The notes beneath the pieces were generated by a model. That model worked only from the letters and a program-made list of their open reading frames with translations. It had not been told where the DNA came from and did not search any database. Below are positions 33,011 through 46,130 of a DNA stretch of 64,000 nucleotides, one piece after another. Made by a program: the position numbers and the translations under genes. Each line of letters begins with the position of its first letter. The stretch's first letter is position 1. The stretch comes from Serripes groenlandicus (lineage: Eukaryota; Mollusca; Bivalvia; Cardiida; Cardiidae): the NCBI GenBank assembly GCA_031761405.1, contig JASEVX010000012.1:22933723-22997722 (forward strand), in the 5' to 3' direction.

Positions 33011-33163
33011 TTGGGAAAATGAAAATATAAATGAAAACAATAATAGATCAAGGGCGAAAGGAAAAAACATCTTGTAATTAAGGTCAATGAACAAAATTAT
33101 TATAAAACTAACAATGCCTCCCTCCCGCTATCGGATCAACAGCAACCAAACTGCGAAAACTCG
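33011..33163. repeat. promoter-proximal direct repeat, copy 2
   Basis: Second copy, followed by ATCGCCGATT (33247) and its repeat TCGCCGATTATCG (33292), then the right transposon end. The block may hold protein-binding sites for the ends or the accessory promoter (inference). Confidence 0.85.
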
Positions 33164-33422
33164 CTGACTCATGTTGGATCATGGGAGACCGCATACTAAA
33201 CCTTACTGCTTACAGATAATAAAAAAGAGACCGCATACTTAACAAAATCGCCGATTGTATTAAAAACACATCCAAAGGAAGACAATAGTTATCGCCGATT
33301 ATCGTTTATTTTTGGTAATTCATAGAGTTTCCCCTTATCTTTTTCCGTGTCGCTCATTCATTATCTGATAGTTAGGCACGGCACTGATAATCGATAAAAT
33401 ATTGATAAATGATAAGCCGTTA

Positions 33423-33447
33423 CCTATCCCTGTATATATTGTCCCTG
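33423..33447 (-). repeat. P-type transposon right terminal inverted repeat
   Basis: Read inward: CAGGGACAATATATACAGGG then ATAGG. Its last 14 bases on the + strand (ATATATTGTCCCTG) recur in the motif at 30056. Confidence 0.7.
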
Positions 33448-33635
33448 ATATGCCACGTGCAGTTGCTATGTACTTTTCTTAATAAAATACTTAGTCTGGT
33501 TTCAAAATCAAATTGAATGAACTTGTTTTAACAAACATAGCCTATGACAAAGGTTAACAGACATTTTAAAGATGGTTCCATAGGTGAACCTGTACTACAC
33601 ATTGTCTAATGCATCGAAAAAATGGTTAATTGACT

Positions 33636-33666
33636 CAGAGACATATACATACATCATATGTCTCTG
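33636..33666. mobile_element. 31 bp palindromic P-type excision-scar candidate
   Basis: CAGAGAC-N17-GTCTCTG. Flanked by ATTGACT on the left and ATTGAAT on the right (6 of 7 bases equal). It lies 190 bp outside the 9.5 kb transposon. Confidence 0.55.
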
Positions 33667-33669
33667 ATT

Positions 33670-34470
33670 GAATCAGCTAGGTCCCTGATTTAATACAACT
33701 TAAATCATTGTTCTCATCTTCTCAATCTGCTTGTCTGATTTCATGATTACTTGATAGATCTATGTGCTCCTTAATTATTCTCCTGACATCTGAAACTTGA
33801 AACATTAGTAGGCCTACCTCCTCTGTTACTAAGAGGTTACAATACACCAAATAAATTCACCGGGCGAATGTGGTTACCGTCAATATTTGGACAAAATCGA
33901 GCCCGGACAAAACCGGTGTTAAGCATTCTCTACTTTCATTTTCAAACAAGGTCAACATACTAAAAGTGATCAAAGCAATCATTTCCAGTGCATCATATAC
34001 ACATTTACATAATGAATTAAAACTCAAAGTCATATATTCAATGCATTCCGGTGATGGTATACACTAATTTGTACGCAAACAATTATTTAAGGGGCTGTTT
34101 GACCTAGATGCTTCGGAAAAATCGAAATATTTCGGACTTCAAATGTCAAGGGAAAATATGGAGTAATCCAAATAAACCACGCTCGTCAAAAATTCAAGAT
34201 GGACGACAATCGCTGATGTGGTATGCAATTTTAATTAATTCGCTTAAAACAACTCTTTTAAATGAAATCTCAATACAATCATTGCTTTCTTTTAAAAGCA
34301 CAACGAACAAATAAGATTTGGGAATATTGGGATTTACATAGTGTTTAGAGGGAGAGGTTATTTCGTCGCATAAAAACGTTGTATTTTCGCTAAACGGGTT
34401 TGGTTTTCTTAGCCGAACGCTTACGAATGGCACGTGGTTGCATAAAATCAATTATGGCTAATCGAGAAAA
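33670..34470. other. non-repetitive stretch without a supported gene
   Basis: Short ORFs on both strands (65-85 codons) overlap and lack splice context or domains. AAGATGGACGACAATCGCTG near 34195 has a YY1-like start. Confidence 0.4.
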
Positions 34471-34475
34471 GCGGT

Positions 34476-34660
34476 TCAAGATAATTTTAATGCTACTTTC
34501 ACCATATTCTTCTTGTCGTTGCTTTTTGGACTTCGTCCGAATTTTGCTTTTTTTGTAGCAAGTTTCCAGCCCTCGGGCATGAAGGGTAACAGATCAATGA
34601 TTGGAAAAACAATGTAAGTGCCCGTCCTTTCCAACAAAGGTTTGAAATTTCCAAAGATTG
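34476..34660 (-). CDS. possible last coding exon of a minus-strand gene
   Basis: After acceptor TTCTCCTCAAG (minus strand) one frame runs 60 codons to TGA at 34478-34476: IFGNFKPLLERTGTYIVFPI, then DLLPFMPEGWKLATKKAKFG and a basic tail ending VALKLS. It looks like real protein (mixed hydrophobic and charged, no low complexity), but I do not recognise it and found no convincing upstream exon. A second frame is also open over most of the stretch, which weakens the call. Confidence 0.35.
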
Positions 34661-34993
34661 CTTGAGGAGAAAAACGAAATGGGTTTATTTCAAACCATGG
34701 AAAGACCTTTTATATTGATGAATAACGCGTCGGCCTCTTGTAGTTTGTACCAAAGGTCCCGGGTTCAGATCCCGTGATGAGCAGGTTCTGCCTTCAGGAT
34801 TTTTCCACACAAACAGCGCGAGTATTGGTTAAGTATCCAGGAAGCAGGCATCAAACGTGATTCATATAAGCTTAAAGCTTGTTTCGCAATCAATGTAAAA
34901 TAAATAAGTTTAAAACTAAACCTGTTCAGCTGCGAGTCCAAGAAAGAACTTTACTTACAGAATATCTGCAAATTTACAGATAGTCCATACATT

Positions 34994-35193
34994 TTAACAC
35001 ATACAATAAATCTGCAACGGACGACTTTGGAATTATCAATTCCGAACTATAGATGATAGTCTGATTATCGAATAGAGTTGAAATTTTTGTTTCAGATGGG
35101 GAAATTGCTCATCATGAGCAATTTATCCTTTTGCCACAATGATTTCAAAAGTCGTCTGCGGCAGATGCGTCTATATATGTGGGAAAGGGTTAA
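34994..35193. repeat. TTAA-type palindromic MITE copy
   Basis: 200 bp, TTAACACATACAATAAATCT to GGGAAAGGGTTAA, with the central hairpin and GCAACGGACGACTTTGG. Confidence 0.7.
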
Positions 35194-35199
35194 CAAAAT

Positions 35200-38150
35200 A
35201 GTCTTTTTATTTACAAATTTTTAGTAAAAATATCTGCTGTATATATATGGTGTTCTGCAGATTTTGGAGTTGTTGAACACTTTACAGATATTCTGTTAAT
35301 AAAGCACTTTCTTAGACATGTGATGGAAGGAAATTTCATTCAAGTAGCCATAATACTTGGGTTAAGAATCGGATGAGGAACACAAAATGCTTACCTTATG
35401 TGCCACTTTAGATTCTAAGAAACTGAAAACATCAAAGAAAAAAACGGAAGGAACATCAATGATCATTACAACAGAAGTTATTTGAAAGAGCCGAAACATT
35501 GTGGAAATAAGGATTTTTTCTTTAACAGAACAACAAGGGTTTATTGATAAATATTCAAAAGTAGTCTTTAAGAAATCGCGACCTTTTTATTTGAAAAAGG
35601 TGATTTTATTTAAAATGAATGGTCAATATCATTCATATTTGTACATAAAAGCATGAACATCCAAAAGTAATGATTATTACTTATCAGTTGTAATGTGTTG
35701 GGAAAATCAGAATTCTTTTCAATTAGCTGAAAGAAAAGGAACAAGGAAAAAACAGGTAAAGGTGAGTTTGGAGTCGCATATTTGTGGAGATTATGAGGTT
35801 TGTTTTTACTTTTTTTTTCTCCTTCTTATTCAGTTATCAAGTGTAATGTATAACTGGTAGAAAAATGACTCATAAAAGTCATCGCGGAGCTTTAGATAAA
35901 GAGTTTTCTCAAATGCTAATTTTTTTCGCGTTTAGGCTAAGAGCTCATTAATTACAGTAATCTCCAAAAGGTGATTCTTATGTGTGTGTGTCCACGGCAT
36001 TGATTTTGTAGTGAAGCAATGAAAATGGTGCATAAAAATACCTGTTTTCTAATTGTGCACAAGTCTAAACAAGGTAGAGTAAACAGATCAATTAAGAAGT
36101 GCGCTCCTTAAATTGTATTCTGATTTCAACTGCTAATAAATCATTGCATGTGTCAAAGGTTATAAATTTCTGAAGTCAACTGTATAAGAGGGAATTTAGA
36201 ATCATTCATTTGGGAATTATTGAATCAGGCATGTTAACTTGCCAATTCTTTCATTTAAGGATTTAATGTAGTTTTAACTCTGCTTACTTCTGGGGATTTT
36301 AGTGTTAATTTTGTTTTTATTTCAGACCTCCAAGTTTATTATAGCATCATGCAAAATAGATTGATTGATTGCAGCTTGAATGCAAAATTTGTTTTTGATA
36401 GGTCAGCAGTGTTTATAGGTATGAATTATAATGTGTCACTCATTCAACATAAATAGATTAATAATATTATAAATATTTTTTCGACGAATAATCGAAGAAT
36501 AAGTGTATATAAATTATCATTCTGATCCTCGATTAATTTTGGTCCAATTTTATAGGCTTTACCCTTTCCTAGATACAACCAATCTGCTGATGACGACTTT
36601 GAACACATCTCAGCAAAAACTGAATTCAGTTGAAAACATAGTGGCATAAGGAGGACATTGTTTTCAAAAATTGTTTGCTTGAGATGTGTCAAATTCTGTC
36701 TGCAAATTGGGAAAGGGTTTATTAATTTTGATATATAATTGTGATAGAATTTCGAGAAATAGTCATCTTTTTGAAAGCATTGCAAATCCCCCTTTTATGT
36801 GTCACCTGCCAGTTAAGGCAGGAGGACTATTATGAATCACTTCTTCATTGTCTTGTCTGTCTGTCTGTCACACTTTGACTTTGTTATTGGTAGGCGACAT
36901 ATGTGTCTGTAAAGTATTGTTTTGCATTGGAAACTCTAGTGCTGAGGTCCAGGGGTTTTGAGTTTGAATCCCAGCTCTGCTAACAATCTTTCCGACGTTT
37001 GACAAAAGTTACTGTGACAAGCGTCATTCGTCTTCCACCAATGGGCTAACAGTCTATGTGAAAAAGCTGCTAGCTGCTTGGAAAGAACGATGTGTGGAGT
37101 ACTGTAGGTGAGAGAGCCAGGAAACATATGAGTTGGTTATCTGGCTGCTGTGATATGACTGAAACATTGTTGAAAACAGCGTTCAACCCCGATCAATCAA
37201 TTAATCTTGTTCTGAGAAAGAAAACGAGACAGATACAAAGGTATCACTTTGAATAAATTGTGCTACGTTTTCTATTTGATTTAATTATGGTATGAATTTT
37301 GTAATTAAAAGATTTGATTTGTAAAAACAAAAATTATTTCAAATAAATTAAAAATCAATAGTAATAAAAAAAAAGTATGCTAATTGAAGTAAACAAATTG
37401 AAAAAACCAAAAACAAATGTGTATGAAATTGAAAGCTGAAGAAGTTAACAGTATAACACAAATAAACGAACATCAAACATGAAACAGGTAAGAAATATGA
37501 AAAAAGAATGATTCTCTCAAAGTTAAATTGCATCATTCAAGCAATTAATAAATTTTGCATGTTAATTCATTGCAAACAGCAACATGAGCAACTGAAGAAG
37601 TAAACAGTATATAACACAAATAAACGAAGATCCAACTCGAAACAGGTAAGAAATGTGAAAAAAGAAAGATTCTCTTGGTCTAATTTCATCATTCGAGCAA
37701 TTAATGCATTTTTGCAAACGGCACCATTTTGTAAGAAAGGCATCCAAGTATGAAATTATAAACCATAGGTCTTCAAAAGGAGATAATGACCAAATAACTT
37801 GATGTTGTTGGTACTTGAATAATGGTTGTTGAGACAATTCTTTTGAACGCTCGCATCAAATTTGTAAGTTCTATTAGTGTTTAGTATGGAATATGGTATG
37901 TAGTATTCTGGTAAAATATGGTGATGGACTTTACTGGAAGCCATATTCTTTTCTTAAACACTAGCTCAGATAAAAACCTTTTATAAGAATGTAATTTCAC
38001 TGATTTGATTAGTGGCTTTTCAAGCTTTCAAATCTTTCATCCTATTTATGTCATCCTGTCTTAGCAATATGATACTAAGGGGTCACTTCTCTGTCTGTCT
38101 GTGTATATAGGAACTGGGTACTGAATGCAATACATTTATTTCTCCAAACA
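35200..38150. other. AT-rich gene-free stretch
   Basis: Contains a partial TTAA MITE (36556-36722), an S2 SINE (36935-37195) and a local duplication: GAAGTTAACAGTATAACACA at 37440 and AAGAAGTAAACAGTATATAA at 37597. No exon is seen. Confidence 0.45.
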
Positions 38151-38153
38151 CTT

Positions 38154-38481
38154 TTTAGCTCACCCAGGCACAAAGTGCTAAAGGTGAGTTATTGTGATCG
38201 CCTTTTGTCCGTCATGTGTCTTGCGTCAACATCTTCTCCTCAGTAACCAGCAGGTCAATTGGGATGAAACTTCACAGAAGGCATCCTCTCAATGACCTCA
38301 CCAAAATTCCTGGAAATGTTTGGGATCAATACAGAAATTTGGTTTCCATGGCAACGAATGAAAACAACTTTGGCAGATTTTCAAATAATTTTGTAGAAAT
38401 GTTCCTTGGGTGACCCTCAATCAGATTCCTTCAAGCCATGTTGATTGGTCAAAAAATCAGGTGAGCGATCCAGGGCCATCT
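38154..38481 (+). mobile_element. AGCTCACC-headed rolling-circle-like element, short copy
   Basis: Head TTTAGCTCACCCAGGCACAA with hairpin AAGTGCTAAAGGTGAG, then TTTTGTCCGTCATGTGTC, and end GATCCAGGGCCATCTTG before T. About 330 bp. Confidence 0.5.
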
Positions 38482-38929
38482 TGTTTCTTTGTGCAAGACA
38501 GAAATTGGTTTTTTGGTGTTTTACACCACTTTCAACAATTCTTTATTTAAATCACGGCATTTCCTGGATAAGTTACCAGTACTACTGGTCAATTTATCCA
38601 GACACCACCCAGTCAGTTGTAATGCTAACCCCGCAAGGAGGGCAGAAATTACTACCCTCTTTAAAGTCTGTGTAATGACCCGACCGAGGATCGAACCTGT
38701 GATCTGCACCTGTGGCAGATGCTCTGCCACTACACCACAGAGATGGAAAACAGAAAGGTAAAGTGTAATATTGATTTTAACCCTGTTTTGGTACCTCTGA
38801 CTATTGTAAATTTTCCCTTTCCCACATATGGTAAATCTACAGTAGAAAATATTTAAGTAAAGGTAGAGAAACTCTCTATAAATGAAAGTATAATTATTGA
38901 ATATAGTTGAAAACAGGCAATAAAGGAGG

Positions 38930-41900
38930 CTGTTATAATTCATTACATTTTTAGCTTGTCTGTTTTTGGCAAGTTTAAGCAAGTCACATAACTCTGGCTT
39001 CAATTCTTATTCAGCAATGCCCCTTTTTCGACTTAGAAAGAAACAGACAAGCATAAGTTAAACCGGTTTTTATTTTGTTCACAAGAATTATATAAATATA
39101 CTGGTACTGTAGCTGACTGAGATTTGAACACCCAAAGTCTTCAATGAAATAGAGGGTAAGTAGGTAAGTATTAAATTTTATTGTTTCAAGTTATTCAATA
39201 GCTGATAATTTAACATATATGAAGTTCCGGTCCTGAAGAACTGAAACAGTATTAGAGGTAAGTGTCTTATCCATTTATTAAGCACTTTGGTAGATGGGCA
39301 TTTTTACTCTTAGTGCAATCATGACTGAAAGGAATTGACTCTCTGAAAGTACAGAAGAATGTAAATTCCAAGTTAATATGACATCATAATGTTCAATTTA
39401 AGTGTTATCACCATCAACTTCTACTGTCTCAATAGTGTAGTGGTAGAGTGCCTGCCTGGGTTTCAGGAGGTTGCAGGTGCAATCCCTGACTTAGTCATAC
39501 CAAAATGGTAGTAATGGCTTTCCCACCTTTGGGATCAGGATTGTGGAGGCAGCATTATGACAGACTCTGTGGTGTCAGGGTAAACAGATCTGTAGTACTG
39601 GTAACTTACCCAGGAAACGTAGTGATTTATCGGAAAACTCCATACAAACAACCAGAACCTTCAGCTTCCTTAGAAATTCAATCTCTTGAAAGTGTCATTT
39701 CTGTCAAATCTTTTACAAATAGTTCAATGACAAGCATTCTGGAAGGATATGTAATCAATTTTGGTTCTTTGAATATTTGTGTTGTCACATGTATGTGAAA
39801 TTTTCTCTTAGCTTCTCAAAATAATTGAAATCACTAAATATGTAAGCAATCTTTCAGAGAGGAGTCAATATGCCCATTATACAGAAAGTGTTTAATAAGA
39901 AAACAAAGCAATATTTATATCAAGAATAAGTAAAAGTGAAAAAATACTATGAAATCATTTAAGTATATTACAGTTTCAACATTTTTTTGTAACACATGTG
40001 TTTATATCTTACAACAAATTTCAATCACGCACTAACCCCTGATTTTCAGAGATCTGCCAGGTTGAGGTAATGAATGTGGAACCGTGTAGAGTGACAAAAG
40101 TTTGTCATCTTGTTGTTTGTGACAACATCATGTTGTGGGAGTTAGATTGTTTCAGATTGTTAGTTATGCCCCCCTGCAGGGTTGATTCCTGGTACGAACA
40201 TTTTATCTTTATTCAATGCCTATAACGCACATTGTGCTCTAGAGACGGTGTTTTCTATGATCTTAATTCACGTTTACAAATCAAACCTATGTGTGTTTTG
40301 GGTACTCAAAGTAGAATTATCAATGGAAAAGAGACTTCTTTATTCCGTTGTATTAATACCTGATAGAGATAAGGATAAGAAAATGTGTCTTTTTCCAAAA
40401 AATAACTCTTTTTATTACTCAATTAAACCTCATGTTATGGGTATTCAGAAGAATTTTGTCAATGATGTGATTCTTTTGTATACCCTGTACATAAGGTTTA
40501 AGGGGAAGTAACTATTAAGAACTTAGAATACACTCCTTATCTAGAGCACTGTTTGTGCTTATGATCATGGTCGTAGGTTGGAAACACTGACTTGATTGAT
40601 TTCTGATGTTTCTTGAATAGTTTGACATTTTACCTTTAGGCAAAAATATTTGTATGTGTGTTTCAGGTTTCAACCTTAGGGGGTAAGATAGATACAGTGG
40701 GTAAAATGCGATTATATTTGTTAGCTGAATTTTAGTTTTTTCAAGACGTTTTTTTATTTTCCTAAATATAAAACTTAGGGTATTGTGGGGGAAAAAAAAG
40801 AAAGGTAGGGAAACCAGAAACATACATTTATAATTTCTTTGGCCTTATTTATGAACATCTTAAGAACACTGACTCGGACAGCTTTTCTAGAATGATTTGA
40901 TGTTTTGAACGGCCTTAAGGCAATTATCGGTACAATTTAACTGTATAATGTTAATTCAGACTTAAAAGTAATACATTACTTATGGTTCTGAATATTAGTT
41001 TCAAGATGTATTATTATAATTGCATGGATGCATTCAATTTTTCATCAAAATTTGAATGTGTGCTGTCCCAAATTGATTAATAACATTTTAAAATTATGAT
41101 TTATTAATATATATATGAGCCGTTCCAAAAGAAAACCAACAGTATGGACCCTGCATAATGTATTAACCTAGATCGGCCTGCCCAATCTGCGCAGGCAAAT
41201 CCAGGCCAACACATTACGTCTCAGGGTGATAGAGATATTGAGTCATGATTCCTGAAACAGAAAATCCACAGGAAGAGGATTTGCCTGCGTGGCATGCTTA
41301 GGCTGATCTAGGCAAATACTTTACGCAGAGTCCCCAATGTTGGTTTTTAGTTGAACAGCTCATATCTATGCACAAAGGTCAGGATCAGGTCAATATTGTC
41401 AAGTAATACATTAACTGAGCTCTAGTTTTACCCTTATCCTGCTGTATTCTTTCTACTGATATCGTCATTGTTGATTTGTAATTAGTTGATACAAATTTAT
41501 GTCTTCGTTTTTGCTCCATATTGATGTATGGGAAGCGACAATGTAGAAAGTTATTTGATTTCATGAATATGTGGTCTGATCTTGGTCTACATTGTTTGCA
41601 TATGTTGTTGAAGATCATGCATTACTACATACATACATAAATGTTGTTTAAAGTCACATACAGCTGGATAAGGGTTAATCTTTCAACGTATATTGTGGGA
41701 CATGATTATCATTTCATTAAGATGATTCTTCTTAATACACACAACATGTAGTGTAAGTGAGTACGATATTATGGGGAAAAGATTAATCAACTACTTAATC
41801 AGACAAATGTTAACTTGATTAGTATTAACCCTTTACCTGACTTGATTTTTAAGTGTTGTCTGATTTGAGAACATCTAAGGAAAAATGTACAATATCTTAG

Positions 41901-44376
41901 AAATTTGAAGTGTTTCCATGATGCTGAAGTTTTGTAGACATTGTGAGAAAAGGGGAACATTTTCATCTTGAAGAATTTCTCCCTTTAATGCTGTCGGAAT
42001 CAAAGATTCTGGCGCATATGGTTTTTGTCCTGTTTGTCTGTGTAAAAAACTTGAACATTGGCCATAACTTTTTCCAATGAAGATAGGGCTATCACGTTAA
42101 ACAGTATTTGCCTTGTGACAAGTCTTTCCCAGAATACAAAAAAAGCTGACCTTGACATTGATTGATTTATTAGAATTTAATGTCGCTTTTCAACAGTATT
42201 TCAGTTTTATGAAGACATCAACTGAACCTGTCTGTTTCCTGGCTCTTTTTCCTCAGTACTGTACACAACACTCTTTCCAGGCAACATGCTACCTTACAAC
42301 ATAGACTGATGGAAGATTATTATTGCTATCCACAATGTCTTTTGTCAATCATCCAAAAAAATGTATGGCTGAGCCGGAATTCGACCTCGCTACCCTTTGA
42401 TTGATAACCATAAATGCTAAATGAGCCATCACATTTTGTCCTGTAACCTACTTTGGTTGCTGCTCAGGGCATTTGCTGTTTCACATATGCATCTTGTCTT
42501 AAAAATGTTCAGATGCTGTTGGCTATAGAGGCATCAAATATCATCTCTAAATCGGTTAAAGAAACAGTTAATATTCTGTGATGATAAAGGGGTGATCATT
42601 CAATGTAGGTCTTGTATTTTTAAAATGAAACTGTCTTCGAATGTATTTGACATGTCACAGTTGAAAATAAGAAAGAATGATATTGGTTCTTGATGCTAGT
42701 CATTACATTACATTACGTTACATTACATGTTTACAGGACACCTGGTCTCAAACTTGCCTTAGCATGTTGTTTTTGAGACTGGCTTCCTGTATTAGATAAA
42801 AAGCACATTTCCTAGCCTTGTACATGGGATCATGAATAGCTGAAATATTGTTGAAAAAGGAGTGTTAGACGCCTAGCAATAAACAAATTCAATATTCTAA
42901 TTAAAATAAGACAGATTAACTAAGCTTTCCTGGATACAGATTGAGCTGTCAATGTAGACTGTAAAACAATCAACAATTGTTGCTCTATGTAAGCAATTCT
43001 ACTTTTTTGACAGTCAAATTCTCTATTATGCTTCATTTCCCCCCATCAATTATTTAAAAAGTAATTGTGACACACATAATTTATATTCCAACAATGGGCT
43101 TGCAGAAAAGACTATGTAGAAAAGACTTGGGTGCATAACTAAATTGATTGGGGTTAACACTTTTTCAACAAAAAAAGTCATATCACAGCGACCGGTTCAC
43201 CTGCCCATGTATTGTCAGGCTTTCTCACAAAGTGTTTATATAGCAGATACACTAAAAATGTTGTTTCATGTCAAATGTAAACAGAGGCCTGTGTAAGAAG
43301 TTATCATACATGCTATTAACAGATTCATTAACCACAACAAAAGTTGATATAAAACTAAAAATGTTATCAAACCTATATACTACTTCTGTATTTAACCCCA
43401 AAAATGGGTACTACTACTAACAAGGGTAAGCCCCTGTGACTTGGGGGCGATCAATAAGAATTTCAGCCACAGTCTGACCCTTGCTTGAACCATAAGAGCC
43501 AGCTAAATGGGTCTGAACGATTGTGGAGTCTATGCAACTCTTGAGCTCCAATAGGTGGGGAGGTATTGGTTTCATATCTAATTTTTATCTCACTGTAAAT
43601 ATAAGGTGTGGGACCAATATGATCTTTCCTGTCAACCATGTTACGACCTTAGCTGTTGAAAGTGGCGTAAAACCCTAAACAAACTAATAAGGATAAACCC
43701 TTACATGTACAAGTAACCAATTGGAATTTCATGCTGGAATAGAACTATATATACATACATACATCTTTGTCAAGATTTTTTTATGTTGGCGCAAATGAGT
43801 ATCACTTATGTTCGCCATGCTTAACTTAACTTTGCCATATTTGCTGGTCATTGACCGGCGACACATGTGTTCCTTAATGCCATAGTTGCTGGTCATTGGA
43901 CGGCAACACATGTGTTCCTTAAACCACTCTTGCTATTACAATTTTTGAGAATTGAGACACTGAAGGTCTAACGGAAAATTGTTCAGGTAGGTTATGAAAA
44001 CAGGTAACAGGTAAAAGGCTTACTAAAATTAATTAAACAGATGTCCTGATACTTGATATTTAGTATGCTGGATCCGTGTTTGTGGTTTATCAAAATAATT
44101 GTCTAAATTGGACAAATCTTTTGAGTACCTCACTCTCCCTAATAAGACAAATTTGCAGCAGACTACTTCGAAAATATCTAAACAAAAATGTTGAAGCAAG
44201 TGTCTGTATGTGGGAAGGGGTTAATCCTAGAGAATGCGCTCCCACAATGTTTTCAGCTTTGTATTCAAATGGTTCTGCATCTTTCCCAGGTGTCACTAGT
44301 TTATGCTGAGATGCTTTCTTAGCAGATGACACTCAAATTACTGTTTCGGGTTTACAATGGATTAATCTATTTTCAG
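38930..44376. other. intergenic stretch with scattered repeats
   Basis: SINEs at 39428-39645, 42155-42430 and 43420-43690; a MITE at 41112-41368; a CATTA microsatellite at 42703-42733; degenerate TTAA MITEs. The longest ORF (109 codons at 40182) has no family signal. The promoter of the RS-rich gene must lie here or further left but cannot be placed. Confidence 0.45.
41112..41368. mobile_element. MITE with TGAGC...GCTCA ends
   Basis: TATATGAGCCGTTCCAAAAG at the left faces TTAGTTGAACAGCTCATATC at the right. Further inverted words are CCTAGATCGGCCTG / GGCTGATCTAGG and CTGCGCAGGCAAATCC / GGATTTGCCTGCG. About 250 bp with TA-rich flanks, as for Tc1/mariner-type MITEs (inference). Confidence 0.6.
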
Positions 44377-44388
44377 ACAACATGAAAC

Positions 44389-44776
44389 ATGAGTGACACA
44401 GACGATTCAACTATTAAAGGTGTTAGTGAGCAGAAGACGAGAGTGGATAATAATGAGTCTTCAGCGACAAAAAGCGCAATTCCTGATGCTTTGGTCTCCA
44501 AGGCTACAGTAGCTGAGGTGTCTCCTGCCATTAATGTTTCTGTAACAATGGCATCAGAAGTCGAGGCCCCAACACTTCTTCCAGAGGTTTCAGCTCCAAA
44601 AGTCCAAAAACCAGATCAAAGTGTTCCTGTTTCCAAAGATCTTAACGTTCCTATGAATACTGACAAAGTTCCTTCAGGATCTGATACACAGCAGACCGTT
44701 ACCACGGGAACCAGAAACTACCCGCTGGCAAATTGGAGATCAATTAATAAGGGACAAGAGACGAAAGAAGAGTCTG
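44389..44776 (+). CDS. RS-rich gene exon 1 (coding)
   Basis: 129 codons plus one base; acceptor TATTTTCAG at 44376 and donor TCTG/GTAAGA. A non-coding exon must lie upstream. The frame continues 16 codons into the intron, which explains a 145-codon ORF to 44826. Confidence 0.75.
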
Positions 44777-46096
44777 GTAAGATATCTTCAAATTTGTTAA
44801 AAAACTTTGTGTGTCAACTGCCATGAGAGGGTGAAACTTCAGGATCACCTGTCCGTTGTTAGTTAGTCTTATAATTGGTCCTTGGCGCTCAGGGTTGCGG
44901 GGTTAGAATAACAACTTACTGTCTGATGTCAGGATAAATGGACTAGTAGTACCGGTAACTTACCCAGGAAATGCCGTGATATAACTGAAAAATTGTGAAA
45001 TGCGGCGTAAAATACCAAACAATCAATACTGTATGCAAAGCTTTAGATTTTTTTTAATGACAGTTGGCCCACTTGACCCATTGAGTTTAAAAATGATGAA
45101 TCTTTTTCTAAAACAAGGGTCTAGGTAGGAAAGAATATGAGACCAAAAAAGTACCAATGTCTCACTTCTTAAATTTACCTGTTTACACTTGCATATACAG
45201 TCAACTATTGTCAATACTTAATAAAAGAAAAAGGGTTGTAATGGTTGCCAACCTTGGCGCTCAGGGCTGCGGGTATAGCCAGTACTGGGTATAGCATTAC
45301 GACTGACTGGCTGTTGTCAGGCAAAATGAACCAGTAGAACTGTTAACTTACCCAGGAAACACTGTGATATAACTAATTATTTTATTGAAAGCTGCGTTTA
45401 AAACTAAACAATCAATCAATCAATTTAATTGGGACATTGAAAAAGTATCGACATAATGTAGTTCGAAATAAATTATAATCGAAGGGGAAAATATTGTACC
45501 TGTTGTGTGTATCAGAAGTAAAAAACTGGTATGATGAGACCACTCAGACCAGTTACATTGAAATTTAATATGTTGCACAAAATAAACAGCTGAGCATCGA
45601 TAGCTCAGTCAGTAGCAACACAGGCTGTCAATCCAGGAGTTGTGAGTTTGAATCCCAACTCGGCCAAAATTCTTTCTGGCGTTTGACAAAAGTCACTGAC
45701 AAGTATCATTCGTATTTCACCAATGTGCTAACAGTCTATGTGGAAAAGCAGCCAGTTGCTTTGAAAGTATGTTGTGTGGAGTACTGATGGGAGAAATCTA
45801 GGAAACACTGGCCGCTGTGATATGACTGATTTTTAGCTCCACTGGCTGAAAGCCAGTCGAGCTTATGTCATGGCGAATTGTCCGCCGTGCGTCCATGCGT
45901 GCGTGCGTAAACTTTTTCCTTTAAACGACTTCTTCTCACTAACCACTTGGCCAATTTGGTTGAAACTTCATAGGAAGCATCCTCTCAATGTCCTCTCTTA
46001 AATTCCTTCAATTTTTAGCTCCACTGGCTGAGGCCTAAAAAAAAAATAGGTTTGTTTCTGGTAACATCTTAGAAAAAAGTATGGGTCGGTAGGTAG

Positions 46097-46130
<34 letters not shown>

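Larger units (their letters stand above)
23942..33447. mobile_element. 9.5 kb P-superfamily DNA transposon with two genes
   Basis: Left end CAGGGACCGTGTATAACA; right end, read inward, CAGGGACAATATATACAGGG. Both continue with AGGGATA and, about 40 bp in, share ATCGATTA. ATATGCC lies directly outside both ends (23935-23941 and 33448-33454). The outer flanks rejoin into one monomer of the surrounding repeat (TTGCTATG...GTTTCAAA on the right matches 23654 and on). Inside are a P/THAP9-like transposase (+), a convergent zinc-finger gene (-), a tandem repeat in the first intron, duplicated promoter-proximal blocks at the right, and later insertions of MITEs. P elements usually make 8 bp duplications; one base may have been lost here. 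Confidence 0.75.

Noticed and set aside
35389..35416. 28 nt minus-strand mini-exon upstream of 34660
   Set aside because: Its phase would put the last exon in a different, less protein-like frame; the acceptor is weak.
40182..40511. 109-codon ORF
   Set aside because: No domain, composition like the surrounding AT-rich DNA, no splice or promoter context.
928..44776. One gene joining the laminin-G exons to the RS-rich exons
   Set aside because: All three frames meet a stop within about 25 nt after the acceptor at 44376, and an ATG opens the RS-rich frame there, so it is a gene start.
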